A stretch of DNA of 46,318 bases from Chromera velia (Eukaryota > Sar > Chromeraceae). Shown one piece after another: positions 26,070 through 36,692 of this stretch (within the stretch, counting starts at the first letter, position 1; each line of letters opens with the position of its first letter). Below the pieces are notes generated by a model. The model was not told the DNA's origin. It ran no database searches and was given only the letters and a program-made list of their open reading frames with translations. Both the position numbers and the translations under genes were made by a program. The stretch covers positions 1 through 46,318 of the forward strand of contig JAHBMJ010005725.1 in the NCBI GenBank assembly GCA_018398765.1, in the 5' to 3' direction.

Positions 26070-27132
26070 CCTTCTTCTGCCCCTTGCCCCCCTTGCCCCC
26101 CTTCTTCCCATCCTTCTTCTTGTCAGGGCAGACGGAAGCGAAGTGATCCTTCTTTCCGCACTCCTTACACATGGCGCCAACAGCGGGACACTTGTTATCC
26201 TCGCCTCTGTGCGGGAGAGTGTACCCGCAGTCCTTGCATCTGGGGGCCTTCCCGCTGCTGGACTCGCTACGGGACTCAGGCTGTCTGGACTGGCTTCTGC
26301 TGCGAGGCTGCTGAGGCTTGCGGTCCTGAGTGGAGTTGGCGACCTCCCTATCCTTGCGAGGCTATCTCCCTCGATCTCCCACTGCCTCTCACCTTCCTCC
26401 GTCTGATGGCACAGAACTTTTGCATCAACCCAACATTGCGGGCGATCTTTCGCAGAAGGGCATAGGAGAGGTTGTCGTAGTCGAACTTGGAATCCTCATC
26501 CTCGGGGGAGACGGGTTTGCCCTCTGCCTCTGCCGCCTTCTGCTTAATTGCAGAAATCATGATCTGGGCAAGGGCAGCGGCGGTGATAACTCCTTTGAAC
26601 TCGTCGTCGGTCATGAGGTTCTCAAGGACCTCCTTCTTCTCGGGTTCGGGGGGCACGTAGCCAGCCTTCTCGCAGGAGAGGATCTACCCATCGATCCGGT
26701 CAGAAGCATCGATCAGCTCCTCATCTTCCCGTCTCTCAAGGGCACGAAACTTTTCCTTCTCCTCCTGCATCTCAATTGCCTGCTCCTTTCCATACTCACT
26801 CTTTATCTTTTCAAAGAGTTCAGAATCTGGTCCTTCGAAGCCCTTGTGTTCCAGCTTGTCCAAGTTGTGGGTCATCTTGTGGAACTTTCCCTTCGAGGCT
26901 CCTGTGTGGAGAGCCGCAGACCAAGCCGCAATCCTCGTTTCCTATCTGGAATCGCCTTCTCCGACAGGTGGAGTTTGGCGTTCCGGCCAAAGGCAATGGC
27001 CCATGTCTTTATTTCAGCCCTGTTCTGGATAGCAGTCACCCACTCAACCTTGGGGATGACATATTTCGGCTCCTCTGGAGTATTATCGAAGCAACCAAGA
27101 CCAGACAACGCAGAAGGCGAAGGAGTAGACAT
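26070..27132 (-). pseudogene. Copia-2 gag (fossil)
   Basis: The frame starts about 60 bases inside the 5' LTR with MSTPSPSALSGLG. An N-terminal domain (YVIPKVEWVTAI) is followed by charged helical stretches (about 26350-26880). Near 26110-26250 there are two Cys clusters: CKDCGYTLPHRGEDNKC, then a standard CX2CX4HX4C knuckle CKECGKKDHFASVC. A Lys/Gly-rich tail ends it. The paired clusters match the arrangement in Copia-1 gag. It is broken. Confidence 0.8.
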
Positions 27133-27194
27133 TCCTGGAATCGACGGAAGAGAAAAAGAAATCCGACGGACTGTGCGCGCCTGAGGGCAGCAAA

Positions 27195-27455
27195 TGTAGA
27201 ATATAGGAGGCTTAGGCTACGATCAGGGAAGGGACATCTACTTCATAGGAAAGTCTGTCAGTCAACAAAGTCGGAATGATCGGCTGATTCCGACTTCTGT
27301 GTAAAGGTCAGTCAATCTTAAATGATCAATCGGATGCAATTGATTTGACTCTGCAACATGGATCCGCGTGAGCCGTGCGTCCTAGGCCTGGCCAAGGCAT
27401 GTCGGTCCCGACGTGCGCCGTCTCCCGATCGTATGCACGCCTACTCAACTTCATA
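27195..27455 (-). repeat. 5' LTR of Copia-2
   Basis: 261 bases, followed outside by TACGT, the same five bases that precede 21472. Confidence 0.92.
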
Positions 27456-27629
27456 TACGTATCATTGTAAGCGTTATAGCACAAAAACACAATAAAAACT
27501 GCATCTGAATGGCCCTGAATCGATGATTGAGGCATTTCTTCTCATGATCATCACTGATTTGTTTTCAATTCATATGAGGCACTGCTCAACGTGGGCATGT
27601 CAGGAGGAGGGGCTAAAAAAGCCGAAATT

Positions 27630-29190
27630 GGAAAGGCAATTGGGCAGGCAGGAAGGCTGCAACGGGGAAGACAATCGGGCAGGCAGGAAGGCCACAAATG
27701 GGAAGGTATTGAAGCAGACAGAAAGGCTGAGATCTAGAAGGCAGTCAGGCAGGCAAGAAGAGCAAAGTTTGGAACGGCAGTCCGGCAGGCAGAAAAGAAC
27801 ACAGGCTCGGCACGTAGGGGCGCTGCTCCCTTTCACAGTCTAAAGACCGCGGCCGTAAAAAAGACGCAAAGACCTGAGTTGAGAAAGGACCTAGTCTGTG
27901 GCATAGAACAAACGTCCCCTGAAGAAAGGCAGTGAGGCAGGCAAGAAGGCCGAAGTTCGACCAGCAGTCAGTCAGGCAGAGAAACCGAAACTGAGATGGC
28001 AGTCAGGCAGGCAGAGACACCGAGATTCGGAAGGCAGTGAGGCAGGCAGAGACGCTGAAACTGGGATGGCAGTCAGGCATTCTAGAAGGCCGAAATTCAA
28101 AAAGCAATCAGGTAGGCAGAGACACCGAGATTCGGAAGGCAGTCAGGCAGGCAGAGACGTCGAAATTCGTAGCCAGGCATACAGGCAGGCATACAGGCAT
28201 ACAGGCAGGCATAGACGCTGAAATTCGGAAGGCAGTCAGGCAGGCAGAGATGCCGAAATTCGGAAGGCAGTCAGGCAGGCAGAGACGCCGAGATTCGGAA
28301 GGCAGTCAGGCAGGCAGAGACGCCGAGATTCGGAAGGCAGTCAGGCAGGCAGAGACGTCGAAATTCGCAGCCAGGCATACAGGCATACAGGCAGGCAGAG
28401 ACGCCGAAATTCAGAAGGCAGTCAGGCAGGCAGAGACGCCGAAATTCAGAAGGCAGTCAGGCAGGCATAGACGTCGAAATTCGGAAGACAGTCAGGCAGG
28501 CAGAGACGCCGAAATTCAGAAGGCAGTCAGGCAGGCATAGACGCCGAAATTCGGAAGGCAGTCAGGCAGGCAGAGACGCCGAGATTCGGAAGGCAGTCAG
28601 GCAGGCAGAGACGTCGAAATTCGCAGCCAGGCACACAGGGCCTGGCAGGCATACAGGCATACAGGCAGGCAGAGACGCTGAAATTCGGAAGGCAGTCAGG
28701 CAGGCAGAGACGTCGAAATTTAGAAGGCAGTGAGGCAAGCATAGACGCCGAAATTCGGAAGGCAGTCAGGCAGGCAGAGAAGCCGAAACTGGGATGGCAG
28801 TCAGGCATTCTAGAAGGCCGAAATTCAGAAGGCAGTCAGGCAGGCATAGACGCCGAAACTGGGATGGCAGTCAGGCATTCTAGAAGGCCGAAATTCGGAA
28901 GGCAGTCAGGCAGGCAGAGAAGCCGAGATTCGGAAGGCAGTCAGGCAGGCAGAGACGCCGAGATTCGGAAGGCAGTCAGGCAGGCAGAGAAGTCGAAATC
29001 GGGGTGGCAGTCAGGCAGGCAGAGACACCGAAATTCGGAAGGCAGTCAAGCAGGCAGAGAGGCCAAAATTCAGAAGGCAGTCAAGCAAGCAGAGAGGCCA
29101 AGATTCGGAAGGCAGTCAGGCAGGCAGAGAAGCCAAAACTGGGATGGCAGTCAGGCAGGCAGAGATGCTGAAGCCGGAAGGTCTATAAGC
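27630..29190. repeat. 35-base minisatellite, GGCAGTCAGGCAGGCAGAGACGCCGAA-type
   Basis: A tandem array whose common unit is 35 bases: GGCAGTCAGGCAGGCAGA, then GACGCCGAAATTCGGAA. It is regular from about 27925 to 29175, with a diverged fringe from about 27630. I estimate 30-35 units. Variant blocks recur: an AGCCAGGCATACAGGCA block near 28160, 28355 and 28620, and a GGGATGGCAGTCAGGCATTC block near 28065, 28790 and 28860. This shows higher-order duplication. Because 35 is not a multiple of 3, the plus strand cycles through all frames. Open frames of 167 and 139 codons result by chance of composition and are not called as genes. Confidence 0.92.
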
Positions 29191-29360
29191 TCCGTCCGCC
29201 AGTCCGTCAGCTTCGTCAGCCAGGCCCGTCAGCCCACAATCGTCAGCAAGGTCCGTCAGTCCACTGTCCGTCACTTAGCCTAAGGTCCGTCTGTCCATCA
29301 GTCAGTTAGCTCCGTTAGTCCGCCAGTCCGTCGGCTTGGTCCGTCAGTCCGTCACTAGGG
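29190..29360. repeat. Degenerate GTCCGTCAG-type array
   Basis: Short, imperfect repeats of GTCCGTCAG, CAGTCCGTC and related words continue from the minisatellite. No coding content is recognised. Confidence 0.7.
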
Positions 29361-30050
29361 CACAAAATGAGACGCAACTATCCAAGCAACAAGAGACGGC
29401 GCGACTGGTGGTGGGCTTTGCCCCTCCCCGTTGCAGGGAGCCGCCGGATTTATCACTCTAGAGCACCGTGCCAGCAGTGCATACTCTGGTGCGAATGAAA
29501 GAGTCGAGAAGAGACCGTCCCTGGTTTGAATATGGTTGATGTCTTTAAGGTTCCATCGACGCATATCCTGCTGTGCTCCATTGAGACGGCTTGCAATGGA
29601 CAGTGAATTCTCAGAGTCTCGCACACTGGAATGTTCGGAAAGGTTCAGCAAAAATTCATTACAAAGGGTCACATCCGTGGAAAATACATTCAGTAACTTC
29701 GCTGAGTAAGAAGCGATCAGGAAGAGAAGAAGTTGAGCTTGCAAAGGATTGCAGAGATTTGCAAACGCAGCCGGCTTCACCGCGAGGAGACGTGCGCGCG
29801 AGATTTTTTTTTTGCCGGACCCGAAAAATAAATGTGGCCCCGCATGGCCCCACGAAAGTGAGGAGAATTTGTAAATTTCGGTAAAGACAAAAAGCAGTTT
29901 TCCGAGATCTCAAAAATGACACCATAACTTTTTGATTGGAGAGCAGATTCGTACTCAGCATCCCCGAGTTTCTTAAGTAAGGTATGATTAGATTGTGCTG
30001 GAAATGCGGGGTTCAGAATGAGGTGCGGCGCAGGTCCCATCCTAAACTCG
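29361..30050. other. Intergenic stretch without a recognised gene
   Basis: Moderate GC. A minus-strand frame of 141 codons (29355-29780) has no recognisable domain. Weakly biased composition and no visible splice-bounded coding segments. Nothing is called. Confidence 0.5.
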
Positions 30051-30053
30051 TTA

Positions 30054-30139
30054 GGCCGGTGTCGGTTAGCTCCCACCGGCCGTACGGTGTGGGGCCCCAG
30101 CCCCACGCCACAGGTTGGTGGCGCACGCGCAGCGTGCGC
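30054..30139. other. Three consecutive GC-rich perfect hairpins
   Basis: Hairpin 1: GGCCGGTG (30054-30061) pairs with CACCGGCC (30074-30081), 12-base loop. Hairpin 2: GTGGGGC (30089-30095) pairs with GCCCCAC (30100-30106), 4-base loop. Hairpin 3: GCGCACGC (30121-30128) pairs with GCGTGCGC (30132-30139), 3-base loop. The surroundings are not especially GC-rich. Function unknown; it may be a structured RNA or a remnant of a mobile element. Confidence 0.6.
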
Positions 30140-31245
30140 TTGGATATTGACTCACTAATTTCATCTAATTTCACGATCAATATCAACACATCTTTCTTCC
30201 CCGCTCCCTGGCACCTGTTGAGGCTGTCGTACCCCTCGGTAGTGAGGAGAATCTGATAGATGGCAGAGCTAGAGAGGAAGAATCGGTAAGACGGACAGAT
30301 AGAAGAGGTAGGCAGACAGACATGCAGGGAGACATACTATGTCTCTAGCCTTTCTTTCCTTTCTTCCCCTTCTCCTTCTCTTGCCTCATTGTCGGAACGA
30401 ACAGACATAAAAACAAAAAAACCAATAGCAGGGCAGACAAACGTGAAGGTGGACGGACGGATAGATAAATGGGCAGACTTACTTACAGTTCTTCGACCAG
30501 GGTTCTTTTATGACGCTCAGATAGAATCCTGTGGCTATCCAGAGGGAAGAACAGAAGGAAAAAGACGTGGAGAAGTGACGATGCGCGACGCCAAAACGAT
30601 GTGTGCATGACGCTAAGGCGCGGATGGTCAGACTGAGTTGCAAACTTCTGTTCGACAACATAGGATCACGGTGACTGTGCCTTAATCCTATAACAGTGTA
30701 TCTTACAAAGTTCCTGAATGAAGGACGCTTAGTCTGACAAAGTTTCTTATACCATTATAGTGACATACGCCCTATTCGCTTCTCATAAAACCAAGGTTTC
30801 AAAGTCTTGCTTCCACTATGCTTCTCGGAGTTGATCATTAGATTTTGACCATGAGAAGGCTTCCCCATTTATGTTTACTCTGGTCAACATCTCGATCATT
30901 GACCAATATATGAAGTATATAGCTGGTTATAGCTGTAAACTTGATGTTTTGGTTTTCTGTGTTTATATGTGCAAGTCTCCTGTTTTGACTCTTGTTTCCA
31001 TCTCTGCTGCTGTGGTCCCTCTCCTTCTTTGCAGGCTAGACTAGAGAGATTTAGAAATGTAAAGTCGATCTCGGATTTCCAGAAGCAGTCTGTCTGGCTT
31101 AGCGCTAATGGCAGAGAACCCAGAATGGTATCATAGGTTTGCATCGTACATGTGTTACACCATCTTTTTCCGTTCACTTCTGAATCATTCTTCAGATTTT
31201 TTTAGTTTGTACTTTTCTTCTGAGCGTGTGTCTAATCATTCGTGC
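30140..31245. other. Intergenic stretch without a recognised gene
   Basis: GC falls towards the right. It holds short GGACAGATAG-like runs near 30285-30330 and small frames with no recognised content. I see no gene or RNA here. Confidence 0.5.
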
Positions 31246-31249
31246 GTCC

Positions 31250-31840
31250 CCCTAGGGGGCAGCACTTCAGGATAGTTACTAAAAATATTAAGTGGTTTTA
31301 ACACCCTCCTCTATATATATCATTAAGCTAGCACCTTAAAAGTGTTACCAATCGATTGTTTAGCTTAAGTTACTTCTAAAAATATCTTAATAGGCTTGAA
31401 ACACTTTATAGTTCTTGAACAATTATATGATTTCGATGTGTCGCTTCAATATTTGATAAAAAGGCCTCTAACCGAGTAACCCATAACCATTTTTGACCCC
31501 TAATAAAAAGTGAGTAACCATCCACTATAAGGTCTTTAAACATATTTTAAACAAGTTTTAAACACTTTTTAGGATGGACTTTGAATGATGGTTACTGACC
31601 TAAAATGGTCTCTAATAAAGTAACCCATAACATCACGAAGCAACATGTATTTAACCCCCATAACATATAACAAAACGAATAACCTCAACCAAAATTTTAT
31701 ATTTTTTCAAAGTAACTCGTCAAGCCGCACCTGAAAAATGTTTTAATTTGGTTACTAAAAAATGCAACGAAATTTTTACTTTTTTTGGTCATATCAGCTT
31801 AAAAATCTAGTATACACACCAGAAGTGCTGCCCCCTATGT
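31250..31840. mobile_element. Non-autonomous DNA element, CCCTAGGGGGC ends (copy 2)
   Basis: 591 bases. The left end CCCTAGGGGGCAGCACTTC is mirrored at the right end by GAAGTGCTGCCCCCTATGT. GTCC flanks both sides (31246-31249 and 31841-31844). The interior is AT-rich, with recurring GTAACC and ACCCATAAC words and no transposase. It shares its outer TIR with the 975-base element at 11232, but the interior differs. It sits eight bases before the first ATG of the following gene. Confidence 0.82.
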
Positions 31841-31848
31841 GTCCCTGC

Positions 31849-32268
31849 ATGGTGTGTACAGACTACGATAGGAAGAAGTGGGTTGAAGAGCACTGCAGGA
31901 AGGAGGAAGAGGCGGACAAGGCCAAAGAGGAAGAGAGAAGGAAGGCGGCTGTGAAGGTCCTTCAGGCGCTAGGGAAGGGGAAGGGGAAGGGGAATAAAAG
32001 CAAGGGCTAGAGCAAGGGGAAGGGGAAGGGGGGGGGCGAGGACGATAACACGACGGCCTCCAAAAGAACTCACACCTACAAGGAGAAGCCCAAGCAGAAG
32101 AAGCAGATTGAGGTCAGTCTTACTTTGCATATACACGTCTTTGTTCATGTTTTTGTTTAAAGCTTATATGCACCCATCCAGGTTTGCTTTCTGTGGCCTT
32201 ATTCAGACTTCTCCACTCTTCTCTACCTCTATGACTCACCGTGATACCTCACTGCGGCACTGCCTCCA

Positions 32269-32302
<34 letters not shown>

Positions 32303-32781
32303 ATGTATGTGTGTGTGTGTGTGTATATGTGTGTGTGTATGACGCTTCTTTGCAACACGCTACAAGCAAGACTCAAAAGACCGGAGTGACATCTTCCAAG
32401 GTTCGTCTGTGAATGTGCCTCGTCAACAATGATAGGCTCTCTTCTTTCCGCTTCTGGATATGCATGCTGCAAGTGTATGCCTAATACGTGGTTTGTGTTT
32501 CCTCGTCAACTGTGGTACTTGTCTAGCTCTAGCTATCTCGCTATCATTCAGTATTAATTGTTGATGTGTTGTTGAAAAAGTTTTAACCGCGTGAGCAGCT
32601 CCAAACAGCATTGAAACATCAGAAAAAAACATTGGCACATATATAGTTTTGGAGTCTAAATCGCTGATAGAGTCTGGTCCGTTTCAAATATCGTTACACA
32701 CGCACACACACACACACACACACACATACACACATACACACACACACACACACATACACACACATACATACACATACACAT

Positions 32782-32814
<33 letters not shown>

Positions 32815-32910
32815 AAGAGAAAGAGAGAGAGAGACAGAGACAGACACATACATACACACACACATATACACACACACACATACATACATACACGTACACA
32901 CACACATACA

Positions 32911-32958
<48 letters not shown>

Positions 32959-34523
32959 CAGACAGATTGCAGCCAGACAGACAGACCGACCACTACCGTC
33001 ATGAGCTCACTGCGTTTCCCTACCCCCCTGATTTTACCTATACATCTGACAGTGTCCATCCATACATCCATCCATCTGCCTATCCATCCGTCTATCCATC
33101 AGTCCATCCGTCTATCTATCCATCCTATCCTCCTTCATTCACCCATTCATTTGTCCATTCTTTTTTTCGTCCATTTATTCCATTTTATTTCCATAAAAAC
33201 AGTTACTGTGGCACTCCCAAGCGCTTCATCCCTTCAGGTCCTTTTTTGCTTCATTCTCTCTTCCTAGCTCTCTTCTCCTGTTGCTCTTTTCTTACCTCCA
33301 CAGGCTATGTGAGGACCTTTTGCGGATGCACAGGTAGGGGAATCCGATGAAAAGTTTAACGTGGAGAACGGAGATGATCTCGAGCAAAAGAGGCAGGCGA
33401 AGATGATCTGCAAAGTCGTCGATGCCCTTGAAGACGCATGCAAAGAGATAGAGCAGCATCACGTGCAGATATAGCCGCCCCCTTACCTGCCCACGCCAAT
33501 GGCGACGCCCGAATCTGTCCTTCTCCCCTCAGGGTTAAGCGTTGAGACCCCCCACATGCCAGTCATAGCCCCGTCTGACAGTGTGTTCACACTAACCGTC
33601 CTGCTCACCCAGTCTTCCATCAGTGATCCTGAATAGGAGGCGGATGCTGCAGCTCCCGAAAAGAAGAAGCGGACTGGAGTGAAGCCAGACAACGGACGCC
33701 ATAGCCAAAAGCAGCCCAGCGTATCAGCGTCTCAATCTAGTGAATCTGTTGGTGCGGGGGAGGGGACTCAGGATCAAGAACGCCCAGTGCATGCCTGTCT
33801 GCCTGTTTGCCTCTTTGTCTGTCTGTCTATCTGTCTGTCTGTCTGTCTGTCTATCTGCTTGACTGTGCCTGCCTGCCTGTCGCTACCTGTCTGTCTATCT
33901 GTCTGTCTGTCTGTCTGCTTGACTGTGCCTGCCTGCCTGTCGCTACCTGTCTGTCTGTCTGTCTGTAAGACGATATAGTCTGTCTCAGACTGTCTGTCTG
34001 TCTGTCTGTCTTCATTTCTTTAAAAAAAATCCTTCTGATTTCCATCTCCCTCTTGACAGTGTTTGGAGTCTGCTGTCTGTGTTTTTCTTCCTGAGGCTCA
34101 GTCCTCCGATTTCTTTCTTAAAGAATTAGGTCATTGGAGAGAGGCGTTCCTCCCTTTCACCTCGATCACAGTCAGTTCTACCGATGGGGTCCTTTTAAGA
34201 CAGACCAACAAAACAAAAATGTTTCTTCCTCCTCCCTTCCCTTCAGAAAAGATCAGGACCCTTAGGCTATAAACCTCTGCTCTGGACCGCTCCTCTCCAC
34301 CCTCTGTTTTTTTTTTGACCACCGACCCTACCCCAGTACTGTGTGGCAGTACGTTATTCTTTTTCCTCTTCTTTTCCCTCCCACCCAGTCATGCTTGCTT
34401 CGCCTTGCTCTGTTTTAGCTTTCCATCTCCCTCCCGAAGAAAAGCGCTCTTTTTCTCCTTTGTTCTCCTCTGTACTTCTTCTCAGCAAGCAATCAGGCAG
34501 AGAGAGTGCATATGAGAGAGAGT

Positions 34524-34565
<42 letters not shown>

Positions 34566-35817
34566 CGAAATGAGTATGAGGGAGATGGGTACACATACAG
34601 TGAGGTTTATTCATGAAGAAAAGGATGGAAAAGAAGAAGATTCTGAAACATATAGTCTGACAGTGTCTATTTGCCTTTTTCTATTGCTTTCTCGCTGTCA
34701 ATCTTTTGCTAGTTACATGTCTTCTTGTGCTTTTCACCTCAAGGCGATCGATCTGGAGTCTGTCCCGGAAAACCCCGTCAGTGAACGCATATACTTAGGC
34801 CTCTCTGTTGATTTGCCTGCGTCTTTCTGCTCCTATCTGTCTGTCTCTCCCTAACTGTGCATGTATGTCCTTTGCTTACATGCCTCTGCATACGTGTCTT
34901 TTTCTTGAATTATACAGAGTCTGACGCTAGAAGGTGCACCATGATGCGCATGGAGCAGCGCACCAACAGGACGGACAAGAGAGGACCGCGGCCAACAAGG
35001 TGAGTATCTTTTTGTACGGTAGAACTGTTTTTTGGAAGTTCTGGACTCTGCCCTTGCACCTAAGTTTTGGACGTAGGTGGTTTTAAAGATGCGGTTCTCG
35101 ATAGAACCCTGAAACTTCCTTCACGTGGCTGTTTAGTCTGTGTATATGTGTGTGTGTGTCTATCTTCTTCGTAATAGTATCTCTCTCTTTTACATTCTTG
35201 TCGCGCAATAAAACTAGATAAAAAAAAGAGACGTCAACAGACATCAACAGTCGTAGTGTATGCCACAGACAGACCAAGCCCGAGAAACAGTATTCACAGG
35301 CCTTTTCCACTTCTCTCCTGTGACCGACAAATCTGAATTTGCATGGGTTAAGGCCGTTTCTTCTTCATCCTCCTTTGTTGTTCTTTCATTAAGCGTCGCT
35401 GTCCTGTCTAATTTCTTTTAGACCTCCGTCATTCTTTCGCCAAGCATCGCTATCTTATTCTAGATTTTGCTTTAGCTCCCTCACTTTTTCTTGGCCCCCT
35501 CACTTCTCTCGGCCCTCCTTCATTTTCTTCTCAGCCCTCCCTCTGCATTTCCTCCACATAGGGTAGGAATGGTAGGCGCTCCTACAACTTTCTATTGCAC
35601 CTTTTTCTCCTCTGTGCTTCTTTTTTGGCTGACTGTATGCAGGAAGGAACCGGCAGATGCGCATAACATTGCTTTAGCGAGAGGCTCTTCAGGCCGTCCC
35701 CCACTGTCCGCGTTCTTTGGGCTCACGACCGAGAAGTACCGCCAGCAAGGGCGGGGGTTTAGCTTGATGAATCCTCCAACAAGAACAGGACTAGGAGTCA
35801 GGGGGTTCAACCATTAG
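31849..35817 (+). CDS. Unrecognised spliced gene or decaying gene
   Basis: Product not recognised. Exon A (31849 or earlier to 32112) reads MVCTDYDRKKWVEEHC, then a Lys/Glu-rich helical stretch and a Gly-Lys repeat, and ends at ATTGAG|GTCAGT. Exon B (about 33332-33790) is coding-like: ESDEKFNVENGDDLEQ, then a helical part, then a Pro/Ser/Thr/Gln-rich part with EKKKRTGVKP. Exon D (34918-34999) lies between TTATACAG and AAG|GTGAGT. Exon E (35643-35817) follows ATGCAG, joins exon D in phase and ends GLGVRGFNH then TAG. Oddity: the frame meets TAG three times (about 31909+99, 33472 and 33637), never TAA or TGA. These may be premature stops of a pseudogene, or hidden splice acceptors, since each contains AG. 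The start is uncertain because a mobile element abuts it. Introns are filled with microsatellites. Confidence 0.5.
32272..32340. repeat. TC then TG microsatellites (intron)
   Basis: A pure TC run (about 32272-32297) is followed by TG/TATG repeats (about 32308-32340). Both lie in the first intron of the unrecognised gene. Confidence 0.9.
32697..32955. repeat. Compound CA/GA microsatellite (intron)
   Basis: About 260 bases of ACAC/CATACA repeats broken by two GAGA blocks (about 32790-32835 and 32930-32955). Purine-pyrimidine alternation could adopt Z-DNA. Long His-Thr or Cys-Val frames across it are not genes. Confidence 0.95.
33050..33130. repeat. ATCC-type tetranucleotide repeat
   Basis: Imperfect CATCCATC and CTATCCAT repeats in the intron before exon B. 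Confidence 0.85.
33793..34012. repeat. TCTG repeat with internal 64-base duplication
   Basis: A CTGT tetranucleotide array. A segment with GCTTGACTGTGCCTGCC and TCGCTACC occurs twice about 64 bases apart (about 33857 and 33921), so the array grew partly by segment duplication. Confidence 0.88.
34528..34566. repeat. GA microsatellite
   Basis: AGAGAG run inside an intron of the unrecognised gene. Confidence 0.9.
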
Positions 35818-36684
35818 TAACAGGCCTTGGTTTAATTCCCTTAGTATAGCAACAAGTTGGCCCACAACAGCGTTTCTCTTCCCCTGCATATACGTTGGGT
35901 GATAGCCACATGACAACTGCAGCAGCTGCTGCCATATCTCAGCAACACCTAACAGTGTTCTGGTTCAATTTAACAGATCCCAGGGGGTTCTTAGCTGCAG
36001 CAGGCAATATGAATTTGGATACCCTGTTATTCTTGAATCCAGTAACAATTTTTAAATTTTATAAGTCTGACAGCCACGCAAGTGAATCGCAAGTGACCAT
36101 CATACATTTGTTACTCCTAACCGCACAATATAGTACTAGGACTAGTATTAAAATTACTAGACTGATTGAAGATTATCACCATAAGCTAGGTAATTATTGA
36201 TTATTATTATTCACAGTACCACTAGGGCTGTTAGACCGACTAGAGATTATCACTAAAGTTGTTAGTCATAAAAGGTTTGATCCATGCTTTTCCCCAAAAT
36301 ATATTATTACTAGCTAAAAATTTTAATAATAAATTTAAGTGATTTCAGTTTTTTGATTTCTTTTTTTTTTTGTGCACATGCTCTAGATTATATGATATAT
36401 GATTTTATGGTGCCCGTATAGCCTAGCCCTATAGTACACTGCTGTTTACACTACCATAGGCAACATAAGTTTTCCATACTCATCTTTTGACCTCTCTAGC
36501 GCCAATAAAATATAACAAGAAGTAAACATTTATACAATTAAATTAGTAAGCTATAACGGTTTCAATCATGTGTTACTTAGGGGTTGTAGGAAGAATATGT
36601 CTGAAATATAATTAAGGAGATTTCTTATTTCTAGAGTGACCGATCGACCAAGCCTATAAAAAATATGATATAAATTTATAATTC
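35818..36684. other. AT-rich intergenic DNA
   Basis: It begins after the terminal exon. An imperfect direct duplication containing AGATTATCACNATAA-like sequence occurs near 36170 and 36245. AT content rises to the right and no gene is seen. Confidence 0.5.
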
Positions 36685-36692
36685 AATCTAGC

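Noticed and set aside
27925-29175. CRISPR-like array
   Set aside because: Units are back to back with no unique spacers, and the host is eukaryotic. It is a minisatellite.
28037-29283. Plus-strand frames of 167 and 139 codons
   Set aside because: They are readings of the 35-base minisatellite cycling through frames, with no start context or other coding sign.
29355-29780. 141-codon minus-strand frame as a gene
   Set aside because: No domain, no splice or start support, and composition like the surrounding non-coding DNA.
32649-33350. 233-codon His/Thr-rich frame and Cys/Val-rich reverse frames
   Set aside because: They are translations of CA/GA microsatellites.
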